In this document: positions 15,981 through 25,510 of the stretch, piece by piece
Numbering within the stretch: the first letter of the stretch is position 1
Layout of the letters: each line of letters opens with the position of its first letter
Assembly: GCA_016939335.1 (NCBI GenBank)
Contig: JAFGHC010000003.1
Coordinates: 1 to 45,604 of the forward strand
Reading direction: 5' to 3'
Length of the DNA stretch: 45,604 bases
DNA from: Candidatus Saganbacteria bacterium
GTDB lineage: Bacteria > Margulisbacteria > WOR-1 > O2-12-FULL-45-9 > XYB2-FULL-48-7
Notes under the pieces: model-generated
What the model was told of the DNA's origin: nothing
The model's input: the letters and a program-made list of their open reading frames with translations, nothing else
The model's database searches: none
Program-made: the position numbers and the translations under genes

Positions 15981-17204
15981 TTAAGTCTTGAAAACCCTGA
16001 TCAGCTCCCACATCGGCAAAAGGATCCCCAGCGCAAAGACCATCAGCACTCCCGCCAGGCCGAAGATCATCAGCGGTTCGATCAGCGGCGTCAAGTTATT
16101 GACGGTATAGTCGATCTCACGGTCAAAATAATCGGCCAGTTTGTTAAGCATCGCCTCCAGGGTGCCGGCCTTTTCGCCGATGGCGACCATGGAAACGGAG
16201 ATCGGGGGGAAATACTTGCTTTCTTTCATCAGCTCCGCCAGCCCCCGCCCCGTCGCCACGCCGTCGCGCAGGCCAAGCACCACTCCCCCCAGCACTTTGT
16301 TCTCGATCGTGGCGGCGGTCACGGCCAGCGCTTCCAGGACCGGGATGCCGGAACCAAGCATGGCCGAGAGCATGCGGCCGAAGCGGGAGAGATAAATTTT
16401 AGTGAACAGCGGGCCGAACGGGGGGAGCCGCAGCATCAGGCCATCCCAGGCGTAGCGCCCCCGTTCGGTCGCCAGCGTGCGGATAAAGGCGTAATAGCCG
16501 CCGACCACGACCGACACGCACCAGTACCAGTAGTGCACCATGAAATAGTTGGCGCCGATCAGCATGCGCGTCGGCAGGGGCAGTTCCGCCTTGAAGGAGG
16601 CAAAGAAAGAGACAAAGCGGGGAATGACGAAGACCGTCAGTATGATGAAAGCGGCGATCAGGACGAAGACCACAATGATCGGATAACGGGTCGCGCCCTT
16701 GATCTTGTCGGAGGTTTCCAGGTCTTTTTCCATGATCGTTGAGACGCGGTCGAGCACCTGGGGCAGGATACCGGCTTTTTCACCGCCCCGGACCATGTTG
16801 ATGAGCAGCGCCGGAAAAACCTTGTCGTACCTGACCAGGGCGTCGGAAAAAGCCGCCCCCCCCTCGATCTCTCTTTTGACTTCGATGATCACGTTCTGGA
16901 ACTTGCGGTTGCTGATCTGCTCGGACAGGGCGTCAAGGCTGTTGATCAGCGGCACGCCGGCCTCCAGCGTCGAAGCCAGCTGGCGGCAAAAAACGACCAT
17001 GTCCTGGGACCTGATCTTCTGGATCGAGATCAGGAATTCTTCCAGCCCTTCGCCCGCGCCGACCGACTCGGTCGGCTCGATCGCCACCGGGCTCAAGCCC
17101 TGGCGCGCCAGCTGCACGGCCGCGGCCCGCTGGTTCTCGGCCTCCAGTTTGCCGGCAGTCAAGACCCCCGCCCGGTCCCTGGCCCGGTAATTAAAACTAG
17201 TCAA
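15981..17204 (-). CDS. Type II secretion/type IV pilus inner-membrane platform protein (GspF/PilC)
   Basis: FNYRARDRAGVLTAGKLEAENQRAAAVQLARQGLSPV; RQLASTLEAGVPL; GEKAGTLEAMLNKLADYFD. Confidence 0.94.
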   Translation of the reverse strand: MTSFNYRARDRAGVLTAGKLEAENQRAAAVQLARQGLSPVAIEPTESVGAGEGLEEFLISIQKIRSQDMVVFCRQLASTLEAGVPLINSLDALSEQISNRKFQNVIIEVKREIEGGAAFSDALVRYDKVFPALLINMVRGGEKAGILPQVLDRVSTIMEKDLETSDKIKGATRYPIIVVFVLIAAFIILTVFVIPRFVSFFASFKAELPLPTRMLIGANYFMVHYWYWCVSVVVGGYYAFIRTLATERGRYAWDGLMLRLPPFGPLFTKIYLSRFGRMLSAMLGSGIPVLEALAVTAATIENKVLGGVVLGLRDGVATGRGLAELMKESKYFPPISVSMVAIGEKAGTLEAMLNKLADYFDREIDYTVNNLTPLIEPLMIFGLAGVLMVFALGILLPMWELIRVFKT

Positions 17205-18858
17205 GCTGGGTCACCCGGAAAACCTCATCGATCGTCGTCAGCCCCTCTTTCGCTTTGCGCAAGCCGTCATCGCGCATTGTCTTCATGCCGCCCGCCACTG
17301 CCGCCTGCTTGAGCTCGGTCGTCGAGGCCCGGCGCAAGATCAGCTCCTGGATCTTCAGGTCGACCACCAGGATCTCGAAGATCGCCGTCCGGCCGCGGTA
17401 ACCGGTATTGCGGCAGTTCTTGCAGCCTTTGCCGTGGAAAAACTGGACCCGTTCGTTCGGGCTCAGGCCGAGTTTCTGCAGCACTTCGGGCGGCGGCTCA
17501 AACGGCTCCTTGCACTTGGGACAGATCGCCCTGAGCAGGCGCTGGGCAACCGACGCCGCCATGGCCGAAGCGATCAGGAACGGCTCCACTCCCATGTTGA
17601 CCAGGCGGCCCAGACTGCCGGCGGCGTCGTTGGTGTGCAGAGTGGAAAAGACCAGATGGCCGGTCAGCGCCGACTGGATGGCGACACGGGCAGTGTCTTC
17701 ATCGCGGACCTCGCCCACCAGCAAAACATCGGGGTCCTGGCGCAGCATCGAACGGAGCGCGTTGGCGAATTCCAGGCCGGCCTTGACATTGACCTGGGCC
17801 TGCCTGACGCCGGGCAGCTCGTACTCGACCGGGTCCTCGATCGTCATGATGTTTTTTTCCGGCGTCACGATGCGGTTAAGGGTCGAATAAAGGGTCGTGG
17901 TCTTGCCCGAGCCGGTCGGCCCCGTCACCAGAACGATGCCGAAAGGGCGCTTGATCACTTCGATGAAGGCCCTCATCACCTCGTCGCCAAGGCCGAGCTG
18001 CTCCAGGGTGATCATGACGTTGCTTTTATCAAGCAGGCGCATGACGATCGATTCGCCGTAAATGATGGGGTAGACCGAGACCCTGACGTCGATCGATTTC
18101 CCTTCGGCCTTCAGCTCAAAACGGCCGTCCTGCGGCAGGCGCGACTCGGCGATGTCCATTTTGCCCATGACCTTGACGCGGGTGATGAGCGAAGGCAAAA
18201 GGTAAAGCGGCGCGGTCGAGACGTCGCGCATCATGCCGTCGATCCGGTAGCGGACGCGGATGTGCTTCTCGGTCGGCTCGATGTGCACGTCGGACGCCCC
18301 CTCGGCGATCGCCCGGACGATCAGCAAATTGACCAGCTTGATGACCGGCGCGTCATCCGTCAGGGCGGCGGCCGGCGCCGCTTTGGCCGCGCCAACGTCC
18401 TTGATCAGCGCTTCGACCGAACCGGAAACGCCGTAATACTGGGTGATCGCCGTGTCGATCTCCTTGCTGGTCGCCACCATCGGCTCGACATCGCATTTGC
18501 TCTTGTTCCGGACCTCATCAAGCGCCAGCACGTCAAAAGGATCGACGATGGCGATCGTCAGCACGTCACCGACCTTGAAGAGCGGGATCAATTTATATTT
18601 GCGGGCGATCTGGATCGGCACCAGCTCGATGGTCTTCTGGTCGACCAGATAACTGGAAAGGTCGACCCGGGGTATCTCCATCTCTTTTTCCAGGAAAGTG
18701 ATCAGGGTCTCTTCGTTGATCAACCCTTTGTGCAGCAAACTCTTGATCAGCGTCTCGCCGGTGCGCCGGCCCTCTTCGATCGCTTCCTTGACCTGCGCTT
18801 CGTTGAGCAAGCCGCTGCTGACCAGGCAGTCGCGCAGCGATTTACTTTGATCGACCAT
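17197..18858 (-). CDS. Type IV pilus assembly/T2SS ATPase (PilB/GspE)
   Basis: MshEN-like N-terminus; GIVLVTGPTGSGKTTTLYSTLN Walker A; QDPDVLLVGEVRDEDTARVAIQSALTGHLVFSTLHTNDA; tetracysteine CPKC...CKNC. Confidence 0.95.
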   Translation of the reverse strand: MVDQSKSLRDCLVSSGLLNEAQVKEAIEEGRRTGETLIKSLLHKGLINEETLITFLEKEMEIPRVDLSSYLVDQKTIELVPIQIARKYKLIPLFKVGDVLTIAIVDPFDVLALDEVRNKSKCDVEPMVATSKEIDTAITQYYGVSGSVEALIKDVGAAKAAPAAALTDDAPVIKLVNLLIVRAIAEGASDVHIEPTEKHIRVRYRIDGMMRDVSTAPLYLLPSLITRVKVMGKMDIAESRLPQDGRFELKAEGKSIDVRVSVYPIIYGESIVMRLLDKSNVMITLEQLGLGDEVMRAFIEVIKRPFGIVLVTGPTGSGKTTTLYSTLNRIVTPEKNIMTIEDPVEYELPGVRQAQVNVKAGLEFANALRSMLRQDPDVLLVGEVRDEDTARVAIQSALTGHLVFSTLHTNDAAGSLGRLVNMGVEPFLIASAMAASVAQRLLRAICPKCKEPFEPPPEVLQKLGLSPNERVQFFHGKGCKNCRNTGYRGRTAIFEILVVDLKIQELILRRASTTELKQAAVAGGMKTMRDDGLRKAKEGLTTIDEVFRVTQLD

Positions 18859-19252
18859 TGGCTCTCTTCCCCTTCCCGGCCAGGACCGCAGCGATCCGCT
18901 CCAGCAGCTCGGCGGTTTCGAACGGTTTGGTCAAGTAACCTTCGACCCCGACCGCCGGCTCGGGCGCGCCGGTCCTTTCCTGGCCAGCCGCCGTCAGTAT
19001 GATGATCGGTATCCGGCGGTACCGGTCATCGGATTTTAGCACACGGGCGACCTCATAGCCATCGACTTCCGGCAGCATGACGTCGAGCAGGACCAGGCCG
19101 GGCTTCTCGTCGCGGACCTTGGCCAGCGCCTCGGCGCCGTCCCGGGCGACGGCGACCTGATAATTTTGCGCGGTCAGCAAGAGGGTCAGCAGCGAAACGA
19201 CGTCCGGTTCGTCGTCCACCACCAGTATTTTTTTCGGCTCTTTACCCGCCAT
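18842..19252 (-). CDS. Stand-alone response regulator receiver protein (CheY-like)
   Basis: KILVVDDEPDVVSLLTLLL, LVLLDVMLPEVDGYEVARVLK, PIIILTA, YLTKPFE. Confidence 0.93.
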   Translation of the reverse strand: MAGKEPKKILVVDDEPDVVSLLTLLLTAQNYQVAVARDGAEALAKVRDEKPGLVLLDVMLPEVDGYEVARVLKSDDRYRRIPIIILTAAGQERTGAPEPAVGVEGYLTKPFETAELLERIAAVLAGKGKRANGRSK

Positions 19253-19265
19253 TTTAGTCAGCGAA

Positions 19266-19293
19266 ATTATAACACAGTCCCCCGTGTTATAAT
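19266..19293. promoter_or_regulatory. Palindromic divergent promoter between the response regulator and hflX
   Basis: ATTATAACAC-AGTCCCCC-GTGTTATAAT: an extended -10 (GTGTTATAAT) reads out on both strands. Confidence 0.6.
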
Positions 19294-19300
19294 AGTTTTA

Positions 19301-20401
19301 ATGAAAGTTCACGGCTTTGCCTCCGCCGACGTCATTGCCCGCGCGGAACGGGCCTTTCTGGTCGGCCTCGAATTCCAAAATGAACCCCCGCTCCTCTCCG
19401 AACTCGCCCGTCTGGCCGAAACCGCCGGCGCCCGCGTGGCCGGCCGCCTGGCGCAAAAAAGGGCGGCGCCCGATCCCGGTTATTTCCTCGGTTCGGGCAA
19501 GCTGGAGGAGCTCAAGGCGCGCTGCGCCGCCGCCGCGGCCGAGCTGGTGATCTTCGATCACGATTTGAGCCCGGCGCAGGCCAGGAACCTCGAACAGGCG
19601 CTGGGGCTCAAGGTCATCGACCGGACCGAGCTGATCCTCGATATTTTCGCCCAGCACGCCAGGAGCCGCGAAGGCCGGCTGCAGGTCGAACTGGCCCAGT
19701 CGCAGTTCCGGCTCTCCCACCTGACCGGACAGGGCGCCAGCCTCTCGCGGCTGGGCGGCGGCATCGGCACGCGGGGGCCGGGCGAGACCAAGCTCGAGTA
19801 CGACCGGCGGGCGCTGCGCGCCAGGATCGCCCGGCTAAAAGAGGAGATCGAAAAAGTGCGGCTGGAACGCCAGCGCAAAAGGGAGAAGCGGCGCGGCAGC
19901 CTGATCCCGGTCGCCGCGCTGGTCGGCTACACCAACGCGGGCAAGTCGACGCTGCTGAACGCCTTGACCCGGGCGGGCGTCCTGACGCAGGACAAATTGT
20001 TCGCCACGCTCGACCCGACGACGCGTCGGCTCTGCTTGCCGTCGGGAAAAGTGGCCCTGCTGACCGACACGGTCGGCCTGATCCAGAAGCTCCCCCATCA
20101 ACTTGTCGCCGCCTTCCACGCCACGCTGGAAGAAATAACCGACGCCGACCTGCTTATCCATGTGGTCGACAGCGCCAATCCCGATTACGAGCGGCAGATC
20201 AGCGCGGTCTACCGGGTGCTGGAGGAATTAAAGAGCATTACTAAGCCGATGATCACCGTATTCAATAAAGCCGACAAATGCGGGAAGAAGGTCGCGAAGA
20301 AAGTCCTGAGTAAATACAAACCGGCGGTGGCGCTCTCCGCCCTGAACGGAACCGGGCTGGCAAGCCTGCTGGCCGAGCTGGACGGGCAGATCCGTCAATA
20401 A
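19301..20401 (+). CDS. hflX: GTPase HflX
   Basis: ATG at 19301; KRAAPDPGYFLGSGKLEEL, GGGIGTRGPGETKLEYDRR, ALVGYTNAGKSTLLNALT, LTDTVGLIQKLPHQLVAAFHATLEE. Confidence 0.96.
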   Translation: MKVHGFASADVIARAERAFLVGLEFQNEPPLLSELARLAETAGARVAGRLAQKRAAPDPGYFLGSGKLEELKARCAAAAAELVIFDHDLSPAQARNLEQALGLKVIDRTELILDIFAQHARSREGRLQVELAQSQFRLSHLTGQGASLSRLGGGIGTRGPGETKLEYDRRALRARIARLKEEIEKVRLERQRKREKRRGSLIPVAALVGYTNAGKSTLLNALTRAGVLTQDKLFATLDPTTRRLCLPSGKVALLTDTVGLIQKLPHQLVAAFHATLEEITDADLLIHVVDSANPDYERQISAVYRVLEELKSITKPMITVFNKADKCGKKVAKKVLSKYKPAVALSALNGTGLASLLAELDGQIRQ

Positions 20402-21357
20402 TACTGCCGGTGGCAGCAACGGAAACAGATCGGCGCGGAAACGCCCTTTTTAATGATACCGGCGCGGAAGCGGCGGTATTTTCCGTTGTTCCAGATCGCG
20501 GCCAAATCCTCCGTGAGCGCGTTCCCCATTTTCTCATCCACCTCGTCGCAAGGGATTATGTCGCCATTCGGCTGGATAAAAAGGACGAACCAGGGAAAAA
20601 CACATTTATCCTTATAAGGAAAAGCCGGATCGGTGTAATATTTTTTTATGTCCCCGGGCTTTATTTCGGGCAGGAACAAAATCGGGAACCCGGCTCTCTT
20701 GCTCTTGAGTCCCTTGACCTGCTCTGCCACCACCTCCGGATCAATGTCCGGCGGGGCGCTTTTGGCAAAAGTCGCGTGCTGGAAGGTCAGACTGTTCACC
20801 CGGCCGCCGGCCAAGGCCGCCGCGATGCGCGTCAGCTCTTTCTGATTGCTCCGGTTGATCGGGCAATTAATATTTATCTTGATATGACCGAGCTGCCCCG
20901 CTAACTTTAGCGCGTTATTAATATCCAGGGTATTGAGCGAGATATTTATTTCCTTAAGCTGCCGGACCGCTTGCAAGCCAGCGAGATACTTGCCCAGCTC
21001 GACGCCGTTGGTCGTCAGGGACAGGCGGTAGCCGCACCCGGCGAACAGCCGCACGATCTCCATGAAATCGCGATTGACGGTCGGCTCGCCGCCGAACAAG
21101 TGGATGCGGGGCCGGTGGCGAAATGAGCGGCGCAGATTTTCTTCGATCCGCCGGGCGCCGGCCAGCGTCAGGTCGGGATATCTGTCCCTTTTCTCCGGCG
21201 CCTGATAACAGAACTCACAGCGCAGGTTGCAGCGGTAAGTCGGGAGCAACTCGACAAAGCGCGGCGCCAGCGGCGCGTAACCGCCGAACAGGAAGACCAG
21301 ATTGAGCAGTTTGCCGGCAAAAGTATTGGGCAGATTCTGCAGTTTTTTCAGGTTCAT
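20395..21357 (-). CDS. Radical SAM protein with SPASM-like C-terminus
   Basis: YRCNLRCEFCYQ; LFGGEPTVNRDF; PNGDIIPCDEVDEKMGNALTEDLAAIWNNGKYRRFR...CFRCC; start placed at MNLKKLQN. Confidence 0.85.
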   Translation of the reverse strand: MNLKKLQNLPNTFAGKLLNLVFLFGGYAPLAPRFVELLPTYRCNLRCEFCYQAPEKRDRYPDLTLAGARRIEENLRRSFRHRPRIHLFGGEPTVNRDFMEIVRLFAGCGYRLSLTTNGVELGKYLAGLQAVRQLKEINISLNTLDINNALKLAGQLGHIKININCPINRSNQKELTRIAAALAGGRVNSLTFQHATFAKSAPPDIDPEVVAEQVKGLKSKRAGFPILFLPEIKPGDIKKYYTDPAFPYKDKCVFPWFVLFIQPNGDIIPCDEVDEKMGNALTEDLAAIWNNGKYRRFRAGIIKKGVSAPICFRCCHRQYY

Positions 21358-21359
21358 GC

Positions 21360-22520
21360 CTATTTTATCTTCAGGTAGAACAGGCTCAATAAGAACGAGC
21401 TGTACACCAGCTGGACGCCGAAAGTGAGGCTGGTGATGGCGCAAACCGCCAGGTCGAAGCGCAACAGGAGCGAGAGGGACGGCCAAAGACCGAGGTATGA
21501 GACCAGAAGATACAACAGGCCAAGCGCCCCCGCCCCGATCAGAGCCAGGCCGCCTAACAGCCCGCGCTCGAGGGTGAAATGCCTCTGCAGAAAAATGATG
21601 CTTTTCTTTTCGGCGTCAAAGTGCCGGGAAAAGCTGAAGACTTCCGCGGCCAGGCCCAGGCCGGTGATCTGGGCGCCCAGCAGGAAAAGCAGCATGAAAG
21701 AGAGCATATGATTTTGCGTCACGACCGGCAGCCACAAGCCGGGCGAAAAAACGTCCCGCAAAACCAGCGCTGCCAGCCCCGCCAGGCCCGCCGCGGCCAG
21801 GCACAGCCCCGGCACAATGAACACCCAATCGGGCCGGAAGAGGAGCATAAAACGGAGGTGCCGCCAGCCGTCCGGCCAGGTGTTGAGGTGCGGTTTGCGC
21901 CCCCGCCGGTCGCGGTAAAGATTGCAGGGGATCTCCGCGATCTTCAATTTGCAGAGCGCGGCCTTGACGATCATTTCGGTCGCGAACTCCATCCCCTCGA
22001 CCTTGAGCTGCATCCGGTTAAAAGCTTCTTTGGTCAGGGCCCGCATCCCGCAGTTAACGTCGCCGATCCGCGTTTTAAAAAAGAAACCGGCCAGCCGGCT
22101 CAAGACCGGGGTGCCCAGATAGCGGTGAAGCGGCGGCATCGCCCCCGCCTCGATCCGCCCCCGGAACCGGTTGCCGATGACCAGATCATAGCCCGCTTCG
22201 ATCTTATTGACGAACGGCGCGATCTCGTCGAAATGGTAGGAATCGTCCGCGTCGCCCATGACCAGTATCCCGCCGTGCGCCGACTGAAAGCCCTCGATCA
22301 AGGCCGCGCCGTAACCTCGGGCAGCGGCCCTGACCACGCGGGCGCCAGCCTGTTGCGCGACCCGTTCGGAACCGTCGGTCGAGCCGTTGTCGGCGACCAC
22401 GACTTCGCCTTCCCGCCCCAGTTCCTTAAGCGCGCGGCGAGCCCGCTCCACGCAGAGGCCGAGCGACCTCGCTTCGTTCAGGCAGGGAATGACCACGGAG
22501 ATCAAACACTTATCCGTCAT
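21360..22520 (-). CDS. Family 2 glycosyltransferase (dolichol-phosphate mannosyltransferase-like) with C-terminal TM segments
   Basis: ISVVIPCLNEARSLGLCVERAR, VVADNGSTDGSERVAQQAGARVV, MGDADDSYHF. Confidence 0.92.
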   Translation of the reverse strand: MTDKCLISVVIPCLNEARSLGLCVERARRALKELGREGEVVVADNGSTDGSERVAQQAGARVVRAAARGYGAALIEGFQSAHGGILVMGDADDSYHFDEIAPFVNKIEAGYDLVIGNRFRGRIEAGAMPPLHRYLGTPVLSRLAGFFFKTRIGDVNCGMRALTKEAFNRMQLKVEGMEFATEMIVKAALCKLKIAEIPCNLYRDRRGRKPHLNTWPDGWRHLRFMLLFRPDWVFIVPGLCLAAAGLAGLAALVLRDVFSPGLWLPVVTQNHMLSFMLLFLLGAQITGLGLAAEVFSFSRHFDAEKKSIIFLQRHFTLERGLLGGLALIGAGALGLLYLLVSYLGLWPSLSLLLRFDLAVCAITSLTFGVQLVYSSFLLSLFYLKIK

Positions 22521-23886
22521 CGCCGCTCCAAAATTCCCGCCAAGACGGCGTCAGGCAAGCCAGGGTGAAGACCGAAACGGGATAGACCATGATCCAGTGG
22601 CGGTTGAAACCGCTCTCCAGCATAAAATAAGTGTCAAGAGTGAACAAATAGAGGAAGAGGATCAGTGCATAAAACAGCAACAGGGTCAGGAGCAGATAAA
22701 AATTTTCGCGCCTGAGAGCTCGCTTGAAAAAAACGACGACCGTCGCCAGCAGAAGGAGCGGGACCAGTCCCCAAGTCCCCTGCAAGAAAAGGAGCTCGTA
22801 AACCTGTCGTTGCATTTCCAGCGCGTAACCAAGGTAGTTCGCCAAGCGTTCGCGGGTATGGATGTGATTGAAGAACAAAAACAGCTGCCAGGGCAGTCCG
22901 GTCAGCGCGTAGGCCGCAAAGTACTGCCCGCACCTGACGGCTTTTTCTTTGAGGGAGCCGTGGAAGTCTTTGCCGAGATAGACAAGCAAGACAGCCAGGC
23001 CCAAAAGATATAAAGGTTTGCCTTCCAGCTTGACCCAGGTCGTCAGCGCGACAAAGAGCGAAAAGAGCCAGAAGTGAACGTCGTCCCCTTCCTTTAACCA
23101 GCGGTAAAAGAAAATGATGCCGGTCGAGAAATAAAGGCCAACCGACACGTCGGCATAACCGATCGTGGCCAGGTAGACGATAAAAGGGGAAGAGAGCAAG
23201 ACGGTGGTGAAAAACAAGGCTCCCAGCGGCCCCTTAACTTTCCTCAGGGCGGAATAAAAAATCGTCACAAAACAAAGCAGCGCCAGCGGAAAAAAGAGCT
23301 TCGACCACTGGTCGTCCGCCACCCCCATCCAACCGAACAGCCAATAATGCATATTGGTAAGTTGTTTCGGATAATAATAGTTGCCGCCGAACTCAAGCAT
23401 TGCCTTAAAAGTATTTTGCGGGATCACTTTTTCAAAATAGAAAAGGTTGACGGCCGGCGCGGTCCAGTGGCCGCAGGTATCCCACGAATATTCTGGCTTA
23501 CTGCAGGTCTCGACAAAAACATATAAAAACGTGCTGGCGAGCAAAGCCGACAAAAACAACCAGGCCAGCGTCCGCCAGGACCAGTTTATCTTGGGCGGAA
23601 GTTTTACCGGCTTAAGCGGCAGATACCGTTCGCTTTCTTTGGCGGCAACGAACCTAGCTGCAAAGGCCATAACGATAAGGGCGCCCAGCACGAACACCCG
23701 CCCGGGGATCGCCAGGAAGAAAGAGAGGAAAACCAAGAGGCCGGTGAAGCTGACACCCGCCAGAAAACTTAGCGCCAGATATTCCGGCAGCGCAAGTTTT
23801 TTGTCCCGGTCGATAAAGGACAGGACAACATTCCCCAGGCAGAAGGTCAGCAGCAAGCCGATAATTAAACCTATATAATGTATCAT
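22510..23886 (-). CDS. Polytopic membrane protein (GT-C/ArnT-like)
   Basis: 458 aa, multiple TM segments; located in the glycosyltransferase cluster. Confidence 0.6.
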   Translation of the reverse strand: MIHYIGLIIGLLLTFCLGNVVLSFIDRDKKLALPEYLALSFLAGVSFTGLLVFLSFFLAIPGRVFVLGALIVMAFAARFVAAKESERYLPLKPVKLPPKINWSWRTLAWLFLSALLASTFLYVFVETCSKPEYSWDTCGHWTAPAVNLFYFEKVIPQNTFKAMLEFGGNYYYPKQLTNMHYWLFGWMGVADDQWSKLFFPLALLCFVTIFYSALRKVKGPLGALFFTTVLLSSPFIVYLATIGYADVSVGLYFSTGIIFFYRWLKEGDDVHFWLFSLFVALTTWVKLEGKPLYLLGLAVLLVYLGKDFHGSLKEKAVRCGQYFAAYALTGLPWQLFLFFNHIHTRERLANYLGYALEMQRQVYELLFLQGTWGLVPLLLLATVVVFFKRALRRENFYLLLTLLLFYALILFLYLFTLDTYFMLESGFNRHWIMVYPVSVFTLACLTPSWREFWSGDDG

Positions 23887-25499
23887 CGGGTAAAGATATA
23901 CGCTCCTTCGCCGAAGGCCTTGAACAGTTTCGGCGACTTGATCGAATAAAACAGATCGAACGACAGGTCGCCTTTATGCTCCCGTCCGTTAAGGAACAGC
24001 TTCCCGGGCAAATAGGTATCTTCTCTGGTAATGCCGACTTTGACCGTAGTTTTGCCGCTATTTTCCACCTTCAGGAAGACCCTGTTTTTTAAATATCCCG
24101 GCAAGCCGGTGATCCGGAAGTCCGCTTCGTTGCTGCCCAGGGAAGCGAGCGTCCCCCGGCCGACCTCTATTTTCCCATCCGCCCCCAGGACCGTTACAGA
24201 TAACCGCCCCTCACCCCGCACCGTCAGCTTCAGCGCCGTGATATCTTCGATCCGGTTCCAGAGGAAATATTCCTGGGTCAGGTTCTGCCCCGGCGCCAGT
24301 TCCAGGTAGCCGTCCACATAGTTATCGAAGGCCGAGCGCTCGTTCTCCAGCCCAGCGATCTTCCCGGGATCGGTATAATACACTATATAATACGGCGGCG
24401 AGACCTCGTCCTTGAGATGGAAAGAACTGGTCGCCCGCGGGCGCTGGAGAAAACCAGACATCACCCCCCACAAATAATTGGGCGGCGTACCGGGCGGCTC
24501 GCGCGACACCAGGTTAAACAGCTTGGCGTCGTCCGGTATGTTCTTGTTGCAGTATTCCATAAAATCGGCGAACTTCTTGTCCCCGACCACGATCTCCCGT
24601 TTGGCTAACTTATCCTTACCCCAGTAGAGGCCTACGTCCCGCGCCGCCCCTTTCAGATAAAAAATCCCGTTCCTGGTTTCCAGAACCGTCCAGCAGAAAT
24701 AAAAGGCCAGGAAGAAGCCCGCAACAATAAGCACGCCGTAACGGCGGTTCAGTTTGAAGGTATTCACCGCCAGCAGGCCGAGCGCCGCCAGGGCCAGAAG
24801 GGCCAGGAGATACGGCGTCAAGACAATGTTAAAAGAATTCCAAATGAAAAGCGGCGAGGCCATGGCAAAACAGCTTCCCAGTTTCGGGTCACCGTAACGG
24901 AGCAGTCCGCTCCAGCCCGCCCGAATCAGCGTCCCCGGATTGGCCCGGATGAACTTCACGCTTTTGATCTCAACCTGTTTGGCCTGCGGACCGAAATTCA
25001 CTAAAATATCTTTGACGATCCACTGCCAGGCGCCATGCGCCCTCATATAAATGAGCCGTCGCCCGAAGCGGCCGCGCAGGCCCGAATCAAAATCCATGCC
25101 GAAATTGTATTGAAACCCTCTATTATAACGAGAAACAAATAAAAGCCGGCCCGGCTCAAACGCCTGATCGCTCTTCAGTTCCAGGGCGATCACATCATAA
25201 AGATCAGCGTCAACATTGACGTTCGGCACCAGAAAGAATATCGGCGCGCCGTTCGCCGCCGTTTTAGTGAGGCGAATAAAGCCTGCTTGCTGTTCGACCG
25301 TAACACCGGCCGAGACCTGGAAGGCCGGCGCCGGAGAGGCGAAAGAAATCTCCTTCTCCTCTTGAGGCAATGACGATAATACCAGGAACAGCAAGGCCAG
25401 CGACGCTATCAGGCCGGCGACGGCAGGCTTAAAAGAAGGGATTTTACGTTTAAGTTGATCTGGGCTATTTGCCGGTTTCTTCTTTTTCTTCTTCGTCAA
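23883..25499 (-). CDS. Membrane protein of unknown function, large extracytoplasmic region
   Basis: 538 aa; Lys-rich N-terminus, one early TM, central TM pair; 4-bp overlap with the downstream gene. Confidence 0.55.
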   Translation of the reverse strand: MTKKKKKKPANSPDQLKRKIPSFKPAVAGLIASLALLFLVLSSLPQEEKEISFASPAPAFQVSAGVTVEQQAGFIRLTKTAANGAPIFFLVPNVNVDADLYDVIALELKSDQAFEPGRLLFVSRYNRGFQYNFGMDFDSGLRGRFGRRLIYMRAHGAWQWIVKDILVNFGPQAKQVEIKSVKFIRANPGTLIRAGWSGLLRYGDPKLGSCFAMASPLFIWNSFNIVLTPYLLALLALAALGLLAVNTFKLNRRYGVLIVAGFFLAFYFCWTVLETRNGIFYLKGAARDVGLYWGKDKLAKREIVVGDKKFADFMEYCNKNIPDDAKLFNLVSREPPGTPPNYLWGVMSGFLQRPRATSSFHLKDEVSPPYYIVYYTDPGKIAGLENERSAFDNYVDGYLELAPGQNLTQEYFLWNRIEDITALKLTVRGEGRLSVTVLGADGKIEVGRGTLASLGSNEADFRITGLPGYLKNRVFLKVENSGKTTVKVGITREDTYLPGKLFLNGREHKGDLSFDLFYSIKSPKLFKAFGEGAYIFTR

Positions 25500-25510
25500 T
25501 TAACCTTTCC

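Noticed and set aside
17434-19002. 522-aa plus-strand ORF opposite pilB/gspE
   Set aside because: Antisense to a clear PilB/GspE; composition (His/Asp/Arg-rich) typical of shadow ORFs.
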